The position numbers and the translations under genes were made by a program. A stretch of 34,722 nt of DNA, from positions 1 through 34,722 of the forward strand of contig UQCV01000015.1 in NCBI GenBank assembly GCA_900539665.1, given 5' to 3'. The DNA comes from an uncultured Succinivibrionaceae bacterium. Its GTDB lineage: Bacteria > Pseudomonadota > Gammaproteobacteria > Enterobacterales > Succinivibrionaceae. This document shows positions 17,101 through 24,657 of this stretch, one piece after another. Numbering within the stretch: the first letter of the stretch is position 1; each line of letters begins with the position of its first letter. The notes under the pieces were generated by a model. It was not told where the DNA came from. It worked only from the letters and a program-made list of their open reading frames with translations, and ran no database searches.

Positions 17101-17937
17101 TTAGCCAAAGAGTATGATGTTCAAATTCAGACCTTAACTCATAATTACCGTAATGAGCTTATTGCCAAATCTGCTCACGCTTTCTTAGAAGGAACGACCT
17201 CTACTCCTCTTAGTAATGCAGAAGGTAGCGAGGTATCTAACCAAGAAGGGTTGGCAATTAACACTAGTGTTCGCGTGATTGGTTTTGCGGATTACGAAGC
17301 GGAAATCAACTATGTCGCTACTAGAATGATAGAGTTAAACGATAATGGTGTTTCGTTTAAAGACATGGCGGTGCTTTTTAAGGCCCCAATTGGTGCGCAG
17401 CGCATTTTGCAGTCAGTGCTTGAAGAATACAACATCCCAATTAATGCTTGGTCTATTCGTGGGCGTGGGATTGCAGAACGTAATTCTCAAGGCACTAGGG
17501 TTCATGGCAGTGTCCATGAAATGTATGCGCAAGATGATGAAGGTGTGTCACTTTTGTCGCTTCATAGATGTAAAGGCTTAGAATATCCATACGTCTTTAT
17601 TATCGATTGCGTAAGCAGTATTGCGACTGTGGACCAACCATACTTGTTTAAGGACAATGAACGCCATTTGTACTATGTAGGGATGACTAGAGCAAGTAAA
17701 GGCCTTGACGTTTTATACGTGAAAAGCGAAGCAGGTGACGGCCAAAATCAAGCCCTCGACTTGTTAGGTGGCTTACGTTTAGAAATGTTTCAAGGGAGCT
17801 CAGACTCAGGTTTTGCTTCCGCTAAAGCGCGTAGCGTAGCTAACGTTGAAAATATAGATGAGGATGAAGACGTAGAAGAGGCCGAAACGGCGTTTACTAA
17901 TGACCCTCAAGTTGAAAACTTTAGCGCGGATGAGTAA
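14161..17937 (+). CDS. Tandem UvrD/Rep-type (SF1A) helicase with degenerate N-terminal copy
   Basis: The 1258-residue protein contains two SF1A helicase modules in tandem. C-terminal module: Q-motif-like DEKQLALI, P-loop GTGKT at 694-698, FGTF at 754-757, motif II DEFQD at 934-938, motif III ADSEQAI, HNYR at 994-997, CKGLEYPYVFIID, and motif VI YVGMTRAS (R1177). All are intact, so this half should be an active DNA translocase. N-terminal module: P-loop GTGKT at 27-31, FGTF at 89-92, HNYR at 287-290, YNFPFLFVTD and motif VI-like YTAFKRCS (R602). Its motif II is DNIH (210-213), lacking the catalytic glutamate, and motif III is not visible. I chose ATG 14161 (GGAG 9 nt ahead) over the upstream TTG at 14134. 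The tail is acidic, and no nuclease domain is seen. It is followed by a strong terminator. Confidence 0.88.
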   Translation: MSLLLNAMQKAAAEDRSTCCLVCGKSGTGKTALLTEKARLLHETANIPYDKMAVIFQSERDASQARAQIINAPAKDGASLVSARDLRFFGTFLSVSYELLRENLALGCLDWFHSGFTVMDSEQEFDIAARLMAEKDYGLFKNNLRLKVSRAVRGLYVGSEEENVGLKALHDDLISYLRENRIIIRDKLPEWAVFLAGQENASLPSVFMVDNIHRTCEVEWKALMALAKRASENTFTLDPTFKVNTSNESGPAEDAVPDSYPTTKRFIVDHVLALQNVMATNIITLEHNYRLSQLPLVGANFIAGDVEAVKEGMPTPSGTIGLTSFADSREAAISIATQIEELRIRGAQYAEIGILYADGFMQKTLPSVLREKNIPFESGLGDYLGAFSGAAWLVRVLRFSLSPVNSASGTDAVYDRKFGDVGLRRGDSRNMYKGVGERIPSRSVLFQKMRWFVTNANEAENALKAKSAEPGASISSGLKASWIKTYFDLDNRLNRIPSDYEQNLKSVNSVIDTIEALRIGGKRSLLQAIAQFLCNYNVRGRYALMRPSFPNCVHLAHYKVDTPYNFPFLFVTDCNDGKISAIVGNDATLKHDREALYTAFKRCSFELMLSYTRTKMAKSGLVLQITPSPLLASIPEKYLTCDSTVIEALKAGRNSVFPEESLVSYEDFMARFDEKQLALIQSDAPLTLLNAPVGTGKTMMVVGRILYLNQVKGVAFRKMFVCCFSKRAVADVMNTILHIKGLSGLSPVLDFPLFGTFESLCVKLLNKRLKISEYGYGRGFKIQKEEIEFNHAMELVAELKGLDYTDDLARTTQKWLEAAYRHVYGDIWTEISTLCGADACLSNYEGETEALPESANDQEQGQDLAPGFDLSGVSSLKANATLAEISADPAFSEFVARTVRFKKDNNIMSMRDARCIAMALVGDIADQISEVVVDEFQDFDALQLGFINKLVQGGARLMAVADSEQAINEWKTHGLKAINCLAKEYDVQIQTLTHNYRNELIAKSAHAFLEGTTSTPLSNAEGSEVSNQEGLAINTSVRVIGFADYEAEINYVATRMIELNDNGVSFKDMAVLFKAPIGAQRILQSVLEEYNIPINAWSIRGRGIAERNSQGTRVHGSVHEMYAQDDEGVSLLSLHRCKGLEYPYVFIIDCVSSIATVDQPYLFKDNERHLYYVGMTRASKGLDVLYVKSEAGDGQNQALDLLGGLRLEMFQGSSDSGFASAKARSVANVENIDEDEDVEEAETAFTNDPQVENFSADE

Positions 17938-17974
17938 AGTTTGGCTTAAGGTTTAAAAGGACCGCAAACTAAAA

Positions 17975-18019
17975 AGAGACCTAGAAAATTCGGAAGAATA
18001 TTTCTAGGTCTTTTGTTTT
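17975..18019 (+). terminator. Strong rho-independent terminator of the helicase gene
   Basis: AGACCTAGAAA (17977-17987) pairs perfectly with TTTCTAGGTCT (18001-18011); TTTGTTTTA follows. A-rich sequence on the other side means it could also act on the minus strand. Confidence 0.85.
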
Positions 18020-18875
18020 AAACATGGTTACGGACACACGCCTAAGCCAAAAGTTGCACCGAAGTTTAAGCCTAGAGTTTTGTTAAAAGCGTTAAAACGT
18101 TATGTTTAAAGTAAAATTTTGAGCAATATCAAGAGATAGGAGGAGAAACATAGAGAAAACTAGCCACAAAAAATTGTAGTGACTACAATAAAATTCATAC
18201 CTTGCGAAAACGTTATCAAACCAATTTTGTTTTTTGCGGTATAATTTAGCGTTGAATAAGGCACAGGATAAAAACAACCAACAAATAAATTCAAGATTGA
18301 GTCTTAAATTTTTTACGTAAGCGAAAGCGCATTTAGTGACGCGCTCGATTATAAAAGTAGCATGCGTACAAGTTTCTGGTCCCATGTTAAAGCCTAAGCT
18401 TTAACATGAAGGATGACGCTCAAGAGCCTTATAAAACTTAAACCCGCCGTAAGGACTTACCGCGCGTGAGAGTAAAATCAAACCAAGTTTAGTGAGTCAA
18501 AGTTCTATTTAGCCAACAAAACCCTAGGCTTGATACTAAAGTAACAGTTTTTAAATGCAGCTTTTAAGCAGGTTTTACCTTAAGTTAAAAGCTAAAGCAT
18601 CATAACAATTAGAATAAAAGCACTATTACAATTAGAACCAAAAGTGCAAAACAAATTAAATAAAATTACATAAAAATATATAAATACACACAAAATTAAA
18701 AAGCCTGTCGCAAGGGTTTCAACATCATTACCCAAAACGATACTGTATCCAAGTTTATAAGCATAACTATTAACTTTAATTAACTTATAACGTATACTAA
18801 CTACAACAATACAAATTACAGCAATAAAATAATAATTAAAAACCGACAAAATCTTCGGATTTTGTAAGGCTATAT
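18020..18875. other. AT-rich intergenic region, no supported gene
   Basis: In this 0.86 kb, hydrophobic open frames on the minus strand (18092-18385 and the outer part of 18592-19020) have no ribosome site or family features, and the second runs into the neighbouring gene. I treat them as chance frames in AT-rich DNA. The right end gives AAGG ahead of the Sel1 gene. Confidence 0.4.
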
Positions 18876-20456
18876 ATGAGAGTGAACAAAAAACAAGATT
18901 GCGGTACTTTAAACTGCAATCAGCGTACGCAGTCGAGCCTAAAAGAACCAATGGTTCTTTGGGGTAAAGCACCTGTATCTGCCAAATTTCCTCAATGCCA
19001 CCATGTGGCTCATAAACCACTCAATTTTAAAGAGACCTTCAGAGCTACATTAAAAACTACTTTAGGCATTAAGGTAGGGGATCAAGCTTCGCGTTTATCT
19101 AAAACTAAGGTAACTCCTAATACTAAAAAATCTAAAGCTCCAAGCTCCCAAGCCCAAAAATCAAAAGCTACTCTTGGTGCTACCACCAAAGCAGCGGCTA
19201 GCTTAAATGAGAAGCTACAATCTGATTTGACTTCGAATAAGACCAAAGCCTCTAATAGTGGTATGGAGGCCCAAGCTCAAAACCAAAGCCAAACCCAGGC
19301 CCCCAACCAAGCCCAAACCTCAAAGCTTGAAGTTCGCTCGATTATAGGTCCCGCGTCACCTTTAACCTTAAAGGATATTGTTTTAGGGTTAGAAGGGGAA
19401 GTACCGTTTCCTGACGATGGCGTGGAATCTACTTTTAAAGAAAAGAGACGTGGCATATGTTTGATGTTCTTATACCTTGCTATTATTGCTGTAGTTATCA
19501 TGGTTTTAGAGCTACACAACGTTTACTTGTTTAAGTTCTTAAACGATAAAGTCTTATCGCAAGAAATGCTGCGTTCCCGGTGCATTAACGATACCTGGTT
19601 AACTGGCGACTGCCACGATGCGATTGAGCATAAGGATTCAAACGCAGCGGTACGAATCGCTGAAACTTACCAGCAAGCTGCTCAAAAGATTAAACCTAAC
19701 CGTGAAAAGCTTTTGCAGGATTTTTGGCGGTACTATTTTAAGCCCCAAGGGTACTATGCAGATTACGCGCGGTATTGGTACACTAAAGCTGCGGCCTTAA
19801 ATAACCGAGTGGCTTTATACGAACTTTATAAGGTCTACACTAAAACAGAAGAAAAAAGTCGCGTCGCTAATGAGATGCTATTGCGTTCTTCTGCGGCTCA
19901 AGGTTACGCTCCGGCGCTCCTTGAAATGTATGAACATAATATCGGTGGGAGCCGTAAATACAATTTTAAACTCCTTCAAAAGTCAGCAGCTTCTGGCCAT
20001 GTGCCAGCTCAAGTAATACTTGGGCGTGAATACGCAGAAGGGATCTTGGTTGAACGTAACGCTGCCAAAGCTCAATTGTGGCTAATTAGAGCAGTACGCC
20101 GTGGGAGTCTTGCGGCTATGCTTGAGTTGGTTAGACTCTACGCCTCAAGCGAAGGGGAATTACCTGAGGCCAAGATTAGACATTATGCTTGGGCTCAGCA
20201 TTTTTATAATTGCCAAAAAGTTTCAGAAGAAGCTTTAGAATTAGACTTCGATTATTCTGTGATGGTAAAGATGTACCGCCACCTTTCTAGTACCTTTACG
20301 CCAATGGAAGCTAAGCGGGCGGGACAGGTGATCAACAATATTTTACGTGATTATCCTTGTGTGCAGCATTCACCATCTTCTAAAGCCCCGGGCTCTTTAG
20401 AAAATGAGCCTGAGGCTGAGTCTGATCCTGAGCTAAGTAATGATTCCTTGTTTTAG
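18876..20456 (+). CDS. Membrane-anchored Sel1-like repeat protein
   Basis: The 526-residue protein has a long, polar, low-complexity N-terminal region (about 1-190, rich in K, S, T, A and Q, including an N/Q/A tract near 130-145), one membrane segment at about 193-218 (GICLMFLYLAIIAVVIMV), then a helical C-terminal domain. That domain carries Sel1-type repeats at about 285-430, for example GYAPALLEMYEHN, GHVPAQVILGREYAEGI and GSLAAMLELVRLY. With the N-terminus inside, the Sel1 domain would face the periplasm. Sel1 repeats mediate protein contacts, and the specific partner cannot be told. The ATG follows TAAGG with 4-7 nt spacing. It is isolated between a long spacer and a terminator facing a convergent gene. 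Confidence 0.8.
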   Translation: MRVNKKQDCGTLNCNQRTQSSLKEPMVLWGKAPVSAKFPQCHHVAHKPLNFKETFRATLKTTLGIKVGDQASRLSKTKVTPNTKKSKAPSSQAQKSKATLGATTKAAASLNEKLQSDLTSNKTKASNSGMEAQAQNQSQTQAPNQAQTSKLEVRSIIGPASPLTLKDIVLGLEGEVPFPDDGVESTFKEKRRGICLMFLYLAIIAVVIMVLELHNVYLFKFLNDKVLSQEMLRSRCINDTWLTGDCHDAIEHKDSNAAVRIAETYQQAAQKIKPNREKLLQDFWRYYFKPQGYYADYARYWYTKAAALNNRVALYELYKVYTKTEEKSRVANEMLLRSSAAQGYAPALLEMYEHNIGGSRKYNFKLLQKSAASGHVPAQVILGREYAEGILVERNAAKAQLWLIRAVRRGSLAAMLELVRLYASSEGELPEAKIRHYAWAQHFYNCQKVSEEALELDFDYSVMVKMYRHLSSTFTPMEAKRAGQVINNILRDYPCVQHSPSSKAPGSLENEPEAESDPELSNDSLF

Positions 20457-20461
20457 ATGGT

Positions 20462-20506
20462 AAAGCCTCGATATTTTTACGAGGCCTTATTATTTTATTA
20501 GGCCTC
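20462..20506. terminator. Terminator between convergent genes, two overlapping hairpins
   Basis: GCCTCG (20465-20470) pairs with CGAGGC (20480-20485), followed by CTTATTATTTTATT for the plus strand. An alternative stem GAGGCCT (20481-20487)/AGGCCTC (20500-20506) overlaps it and could serve the minus strand. Confidence 0.65.
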
Positions 20507-20577
20507 CAAAGTTAGAGTTTTTTTAGTGTTCTATAGCTCTATTCATAAGCGAATTCTTTACCGCTAAAACTCAAATG

Positions 20578-22125
20578 CTATAAAAAGTTCTCCATAAAAA
20601 ACGCTCCGGCCTCGCTAGGCATTGGGACTTCCACGCTAACGGTAGTGGCTTTTTCTCTAAGAGCAACGCTTACTTTAGTGATAAGTTCAAGGTAATTAGA
20701 GGTTAAAGACCAATGCTTGGGTGTTAACTCAAACATGATGGTAGTTTTTAAAGGGGTACCTACATTAGACGCTAAAGTAGGAGCTTGAGTAGCTTGGGTC
20801 TTAAGAGCATAGACTCTAAATAAGTTCGGAGCGTTCATAAACCCAATAGCGTTTATATCGCCTTCATTCTTTAATGCGATTGGCTTAGTAAGCCAAATAG
20901 TAAGCGCGCGGCGATAGCCATCTCCTGGCGCATAAGCTTTCGGTAGGGTATTTAAGCTTTGCGCAAGCTCAAGGCATAGTGGCTCTCTATACGAAACTTC
21001 CCCTAAAAGCTTTAGTAAATCATTGGTGCATGAGAGGCTAGAGACGATATCCGGGTTGCTTTTGTCATCTGAGCTTGGGTTTGAATCTTGGCTTTGAGTT
21101 TGATTTGGAGTATTGAGAAGTTTTAATAAATCAGGCACGCCGTCAGGATAGGCCTTACGGAGAGCGTTGACATCAAAGTTTTCTAAAAAGTTGTGTACAG
21201 CTTCTTCCGAAAGTGGATTAGATTCCGCTTCTTGTGCTTCTGGTAGTACTTGGTAGGGAGTTGCTGCAGCCTTAATGGCAAGAGGAGTGGCCCGCTTAGT
21301 TAAAGGGCGTCTAGTTTCCTTAGGTTCTTCACTTGATTTTACGGCTTCGGCTTCGTTTTTATCTACACAGTCTGTACCTTTACTTACTTCTGGATCTTCA
21401 TTTATATCTGTGCCTTCAGTTATATATTTACCTTCATCTTCATTGGCAAATACATCAAGAAGTTCATTTGGCGTTTGGTGAGCGTTTTCTATTGGTGCAA
21501 GCAATTCCACTTCAACTTGATCCCAATCGATTTCCGCCAAGATCAACTCCAATTCTTCTAATTCCATGTGTAAGTTGAGGGCGTCTTTAGTGGTTAGGTC
21601 CAGATCTAAAATATCACGCGCATAAGGAAGGTCACCTAAAGGGCCGTTGATTACTCCCTTTAAATGAAGTTCTAGCTTTTGCAGGTAAGCGCGGAATAAA
21701 AATTCTTTTGAGCCATCCATGCTCGGGCAGACTATTCTAAAAGCGTAGCATGGAGTTATATCATCGTATGGAAGTTCTTCTTCATCATCTTCACTAGTAG
21801 TATTAACCAAACTTGGTGGGATTGAATCTGATTGCGCCAAATTAGGTTGGGTTAAACCTGCTTGGTTTGAACTAAGCTTGGTAGCGTGAACGTTATTGGC
21901 TAAGGTTTGGTTCTTAGATTCGTTAGGGGAAGCATTATCAGCCTCATCACAAGCGACAATAGCGTCTTTTGCGTGTAGTTTGGTGTATTCACTAAAGAGG
22001 TAATCTACTCTAATCCCAGCTAAAAAGATGTTTTTACGGGTGCTTTCAGTTAAGGCGCTAATTTCAGCACAATCACACAATGCGTTTTCAAGGAGGGTTT
22101 TAAGTAATTGTGTGTTTTGATTCAT
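20578..22125 (-). CDS. Protein of unknown function, acidic linkers
   Basis: I do not recognise this 515-residue protein. It has no signal peptide or membrane segment. A short helical N-terminus (1-50) leads into a polar linker rich in N, S, Q, E and D (about 55-130). A folded segment follows (about 130-215, from PCYAFRIVCPSM to LILAEIDWDQ). A second acidic linker (about 220-300) and another short Q/S/D tract around 345-365 follow. A C-terminal folded domain (about 375-515) is rich in strands, with a stretch RRALTIWLTKPIAL and, later, MFELTPKHWSL. The ATG at 22125 has GGAG 7 nt ahead. It is convergent with the Sel1 gene and divergent from the next unknown gene across 0.58 kb. Confidence 0.75.
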   Translation of the reverse strand: MNQNTQLLKTLLENALCDCAEISALTESTRKNIFLAGIRVDYLFSEYTKLHAKDAIVACDEADNASPNESKNQTLANNVHATKLSSNQAGLTQPNLAQSDSIPPSLVNTTSEDDEEELPYDDITPCYAFRIVCPSMDGSKEFLFRAYLQKLELHLKGVINGPLGDLPYARDILDLDLTTKDALNLHMELEELELILAEIDWDQVEVELLAPIENAHQTPNELLDVFANEDEGKYITEGTDINEDPEVSKGTDCVDKNEAEAVKSSEEPKETRRPLTKRATPLAIKAAATPYQVLPEAQEAESNPLSEEAVHNFLENFDVNALRKAYPDGVPDLLKLLNTPNQTQSQDSNPSSDDKSNPDIVSSLSCTNDLLKLLGEVSYREPLCLELAQSLNTLPKAYAPGDGYRRALTIWLTKPIALKNEGDINAIGFMNAPNLFRVYALKTQATQAPTLASNVGTPLKTTIMFELTPKHWSLTSNYLELITKVSVALREKATTVSVEVPMPSEAGAFFMENFL

Positions 22126-22707
22126 TAGAGACTCCAGCTTAAATTTACGTAGGGCGCAAAAACAAAAAGTAAGGTAAAGGTTAAAGTAAAGATCGAGATT
22201 ACGTTTTGGTTTTAGGCTACGGTTTTAGTTTAGATGCTAGTTATAAGATAGGGTTTTAGTAGGAGCTTATCTTACCATTTTTTAAGGTTTGGTGATATGG
22301 TCGTATTTGAACCGAGGTTAATTGGTTTTCATGCTAATTAGACTAGGAAGTTAAGCTTTTATATCTAAAGAGGCAATATAAATTTTTAAGGTGAAATTAT
22401 AAGTTAAAGCTCAATTTTTATTGATAAACTTAGAGCTTGGTAGCAAATGAAGCCACGGTTTTAGGTCTTATAACGGACAAGATTGAAGTTTACATTATAA
22501 AATAAAGCTAGTAGCTACATAAAGCTAGTCATAAGAAAAAAAATAGAGCTTGCGCTAGGTTACACTTTTATGATTTGGTTCTTTAGGATAGGGAACTTTA
22601 GGACCAGCACCTAACCATTAAGCACCTGTGCTTAAAAACTAAATCAAACCCCAAACCCAAACGGGAAACAAAGAAAATTTTCGGCCTAACTGGCATTGGA
22701 GTTTAAT
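22126..22707. other. Divergent intergenic region, no gene seen
   Basis: This 0.58-kb AT-rich spacer should hold the promoters of both unknown genes. I find no clear -35/-10 pair, operator or RNA in it. A TTG at 22696 is in frame with the next gene but overlaps its ribosome site, so it is not the start. Confidence 0.35.
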
Positions 22708-23121
22708 ATGCAAAATGGTTCAAATATAGCGCCAAACACTCAAGCTGATGATAACTCATCAACGAACGATGTGTTTATGGTGTTGTCTGGCAATATGGAA
22801 TGGATGGCTATTCCAGGCGCTGACGCTCAGCTAGAAGAAGGCTTTAGAATGGCAGTTCATGAGTTGATTCGAACCTTTAGGACCTTAGGCATCCATATTA
22901 GACGGCAAGAACAGTTACGTGCCATGATGGAAAATGGTGCCGAAAAGACCGATATGTTGGCGTCGTTAGAAGATGATATTGTGCATACTCGCTATGTTAT
23001 AGATCGCTTGCTGCGTGGTATGAGTGCTGGCGCTTCGGCTGAAGACGTAGGGCGCTTTGCGCGCAACTTACGTGAATCAGCGCTTGAGATCTCTGATGCC
23101 GATGGAGATGTGCTTATCTAG
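22708..23121 (+). CDS. Small protein of unknown function
   Basis: The 137-residue soluble protein belongs to no family I recognise. A disordered N/D/S-rich N-terminus (1-20) is followed by FMVLSGNMEWMAIPG and then mostly helix. A long heptad-like stretch from FRMAVHELIRTFRTLG to DIVHTRYVIDRLLRGM suggests a helical hairpin or dimer. The end is acidic (SDADGDVLI). I chose ATG 22708, because GGAG at 22698-22701 lies 6 nt ahead. Base use resembles the helicase and ATPase genes more than the heme operon. No terminator follows directly. Confidence 0.7.
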   Translation: MQNGSNIAPNTQADDNSSTNDVFMVLSGNMEWMAIPGADAQLEEGFRMAVHELIRTFRTLGIHIRRQEQLRAMMENGAEKTDMLASLEDDIVHTRYVIDRLLRGMSAGASAEDVGRFARNLRESALEISDADGDVLI

Positions 23122-23292
23122 TAGCTCTCACAATTGTCTTTTATTTAACTAAGTCAAGTTCATATTGTTGGTGTAATTCAGTGTTTTTGTAAAATATCTA
23201 ATTCACCGCTACTAAATACAAATGCGTTCTACAATGCGGACACAATACAAATCTCGTTTATGCATGCAAACTAAAGTTAATGGTTAAGGCAT

Positions 23293-23424
23293 ATGGATAT
23301 CTGGACACTACATGATGAATTAAGTTTAGCAAAACCGAGCTTTAAGTGGTTGTCACCAGACTATATTAAATTGGGACTAAGTTGTGGTATAAAATATGGA
23401 TGGAAAAAGCGTATTTGGCTATAA
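23293..23424 (+). CDS. Possible 43-residue small protein or leader peptide
   Basis: ATG at 23293 with AAGG 3 nt ahead opens a 43-codon frame starting MDIWTLHDELSLAKP and ending KKRIWL. It has four tryptophans, which is high for chance. Its stop lies inside the loop of a rho-independent terminator. No family is recognised, and it may be the tail or remnant of a lost gene. Confidence 0.3.
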   Translation: MDIWTLHDELSLAKPSFKWLSPDYIKLGLSCGIKYGWKKRIWL

Positions 23425-23439
23425 ACCACGCTTTTTTTT
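23406..23439 (+). terminator. Rho-independent terminator overlapping the small frame
   Basis: AAAGCGT (23406-23412) pairs with ACGCTTT (23428-23434) over a 15-nt loop, and a run of eight T residues (23432-23439) completes it. Confidence 0.65.
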
Positions 23440-23709
23440 AATTTAAATTTAGAAAAAACGTACATAATATCCATTATGCGATCATGCTTAAATGCTCCTA
23501 TATCTTACATATTTGGCGTTGTAAACAATGCTCCTACTCACACTTATTTTTTTAAATGCGAAAGCCCAAAACAGTGTCTTAGGATCCATTTTTCATCCTT
23601 AATAATCGTTGGTTAATTATTTAGTAAATCAAACTATTCTTTCAAAATTTTCTCAATGGGATTATTGTTATGATACTTTGGGTAAATTTATAAATCTATT
23701 AACCTACTA

Positions 23710-24228
23710 TCACAATTTTAAGTTAAAGCTAATTTTTTTCAAATCTAGTTTGACACATGCCAAGGCTCCCCAATCACTCAGTGTTAAACAAGGATCTGAA
23801 TTTGTTGAAGGTTCATAAGCCGTTAATGCGGTGCAAGTTGCAACATTTTTGTCTTTCTGAACGGTACTGCATTTCATGTTCAAGTGTCATCTAAACTCCG
23901 TAACTATTAAAAAATTTATTTATAGAAAAATCTCTTCCATCGCCAAATATTTTCCACCACTTAAAAGCATTTCCATTTTCAAAGCATTCTTTTACAAATA
24001 AAAATTGTTGTTCTGGAGACAATATTTGTCATTTGCGCATGTTACATCGAAATCTATTAGACGCTTTTTACAGTAGTCATCTATTTTTCTCTGGTGCTAA
24101 ATGTAGGTTTAGTTTTACCTTTTTCCCATCTATTTACTGTTGCAAAAGAACCCATATCTCTTTTGCAAAGTCTTCTTGACTTAGAATATTGTTTGCCGAA
24201 ACTATCGTACCACCTAAAGGTATTAGAC
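23710..24228 (-). pseudogene. Decayed operon remnant: frameshifted XRE helix-turn-helix gene and following fragments
   Basis: On the minus strand one frame gives NNILSQEDFAKEI and the next gives GSFATVNRWEKGKTKP followed by TFSTREK. Joined, these are a textbook XRE/Cro-type helix-turn-helix with a frameshift in the middle. After a stop, another frame continues KIDDYCKKRLIDFDV, then a third reads LSPEQQFLFVKECFENG and ends FFNSYGV at 23893-23891. A further fragment begins MTLEHEMQYRSE, is frameshifted, and ends at 23712-23710. At least three frame changes show that the gene or genes are dead. Helix-turn-helix proteins with the SFATVNRWE phrase often accompany restriction-modification or toxin genes, which I infer only loosely here. 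Confidence 0.6.
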
Positions 24229-24542
24229 ATTACAACAACTGTCGAAAATCGGATATCTAATCTCAGTTATTTTAACTCAACTTTTCCACATAAAAAAAAC
24301 ATAATAACCCTAGTTTCTATAAAGACTTTACCTTCTAAAACAAAATTGTTTTCATGGAGATATTTGGTCGCTAAGAATAATATCGACCTAATACGCTTAG
24401 TTTTGCCTTTTTTTATCTTACCTGCCTTTTCTCCTATTGTTAAAGTCACAAAAGTCAATATTTAAAGCAATTTAAGCAACAATTACGTTATCCGTGTTTT
24501 GTTTTTTCTTTTAACCAAAGAAAAAAAATTATTGCGTTTTGT

Positions 24543-24620
24543 TGTTAGCATATGCTAACATCTTGCCCAAATGTTAGCAATTGCTAACAACTCACCCCAA
24601 ATGTTAGCAATTGCTAACAT
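24543..24620. promoter_or_regulatory. Three 18-bp palindromic operators ahead of the heme operon
   Basis: Perfect palindromes lie at 24543-24560 (TGTTAGCATATGCTAACA), 24572-24589 and 24602-24619 (both TGTTAGCAATTGCTAACA; the last extends to 20 bp, 24601-24620). The centres are 29 and 30 bp apart, close to three helical turns, so bound dimers would sit on one face of the DNA. The last ends 38 bp before the hutW ATG. The sequence is not a Fur box. The size and symmetry suit a MarR-, TetR- or similar dimeric repressor. No intact regulator gene lies in the window. Confidence 0.85.
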
Positions 24621-24657
24621 AATTTAATAGTAACCACCCAAATAATAGGAAAAAAGG

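Noticed and set aside
9581..17937. A complete BREX or BREX-like defence locus
   Set aside because: Only a BrxD-like ATPase is present. No methylase, PglZ-type phosphatase, BrxC or BrxL was found, and the genes are separated by terminators and long spacers.
18092..19020. Hydrophobic minus-strand frames upstream of the Sel1 gene
   Set aside because: They are AT-driven hydrophobic composition without ribosome sites, and one overlaps the Sel1 coding start.
23491..23592. Minus-strand 33-codon frame (MDPKTLFWAFAFKK) with an AAGGATG ribosome-site-like sequence
   Set aside because: It is too short, with no recognised family and no context; it may be debris from the same decayed locus.
24094..24465. 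Plus-strand 123-codon frame over the decayed region
   Set aside because: It is antisense to the recognisable helix-turn-helix remnant, has no ribosome site and no family features.
24543..24620. Fur box control of the heme operon
   Set aside because: The palindromes share no GATAATGATAATCATTATC-like hexamer arrays; the symmetric unit is TGTTAGC-GCTAACA.
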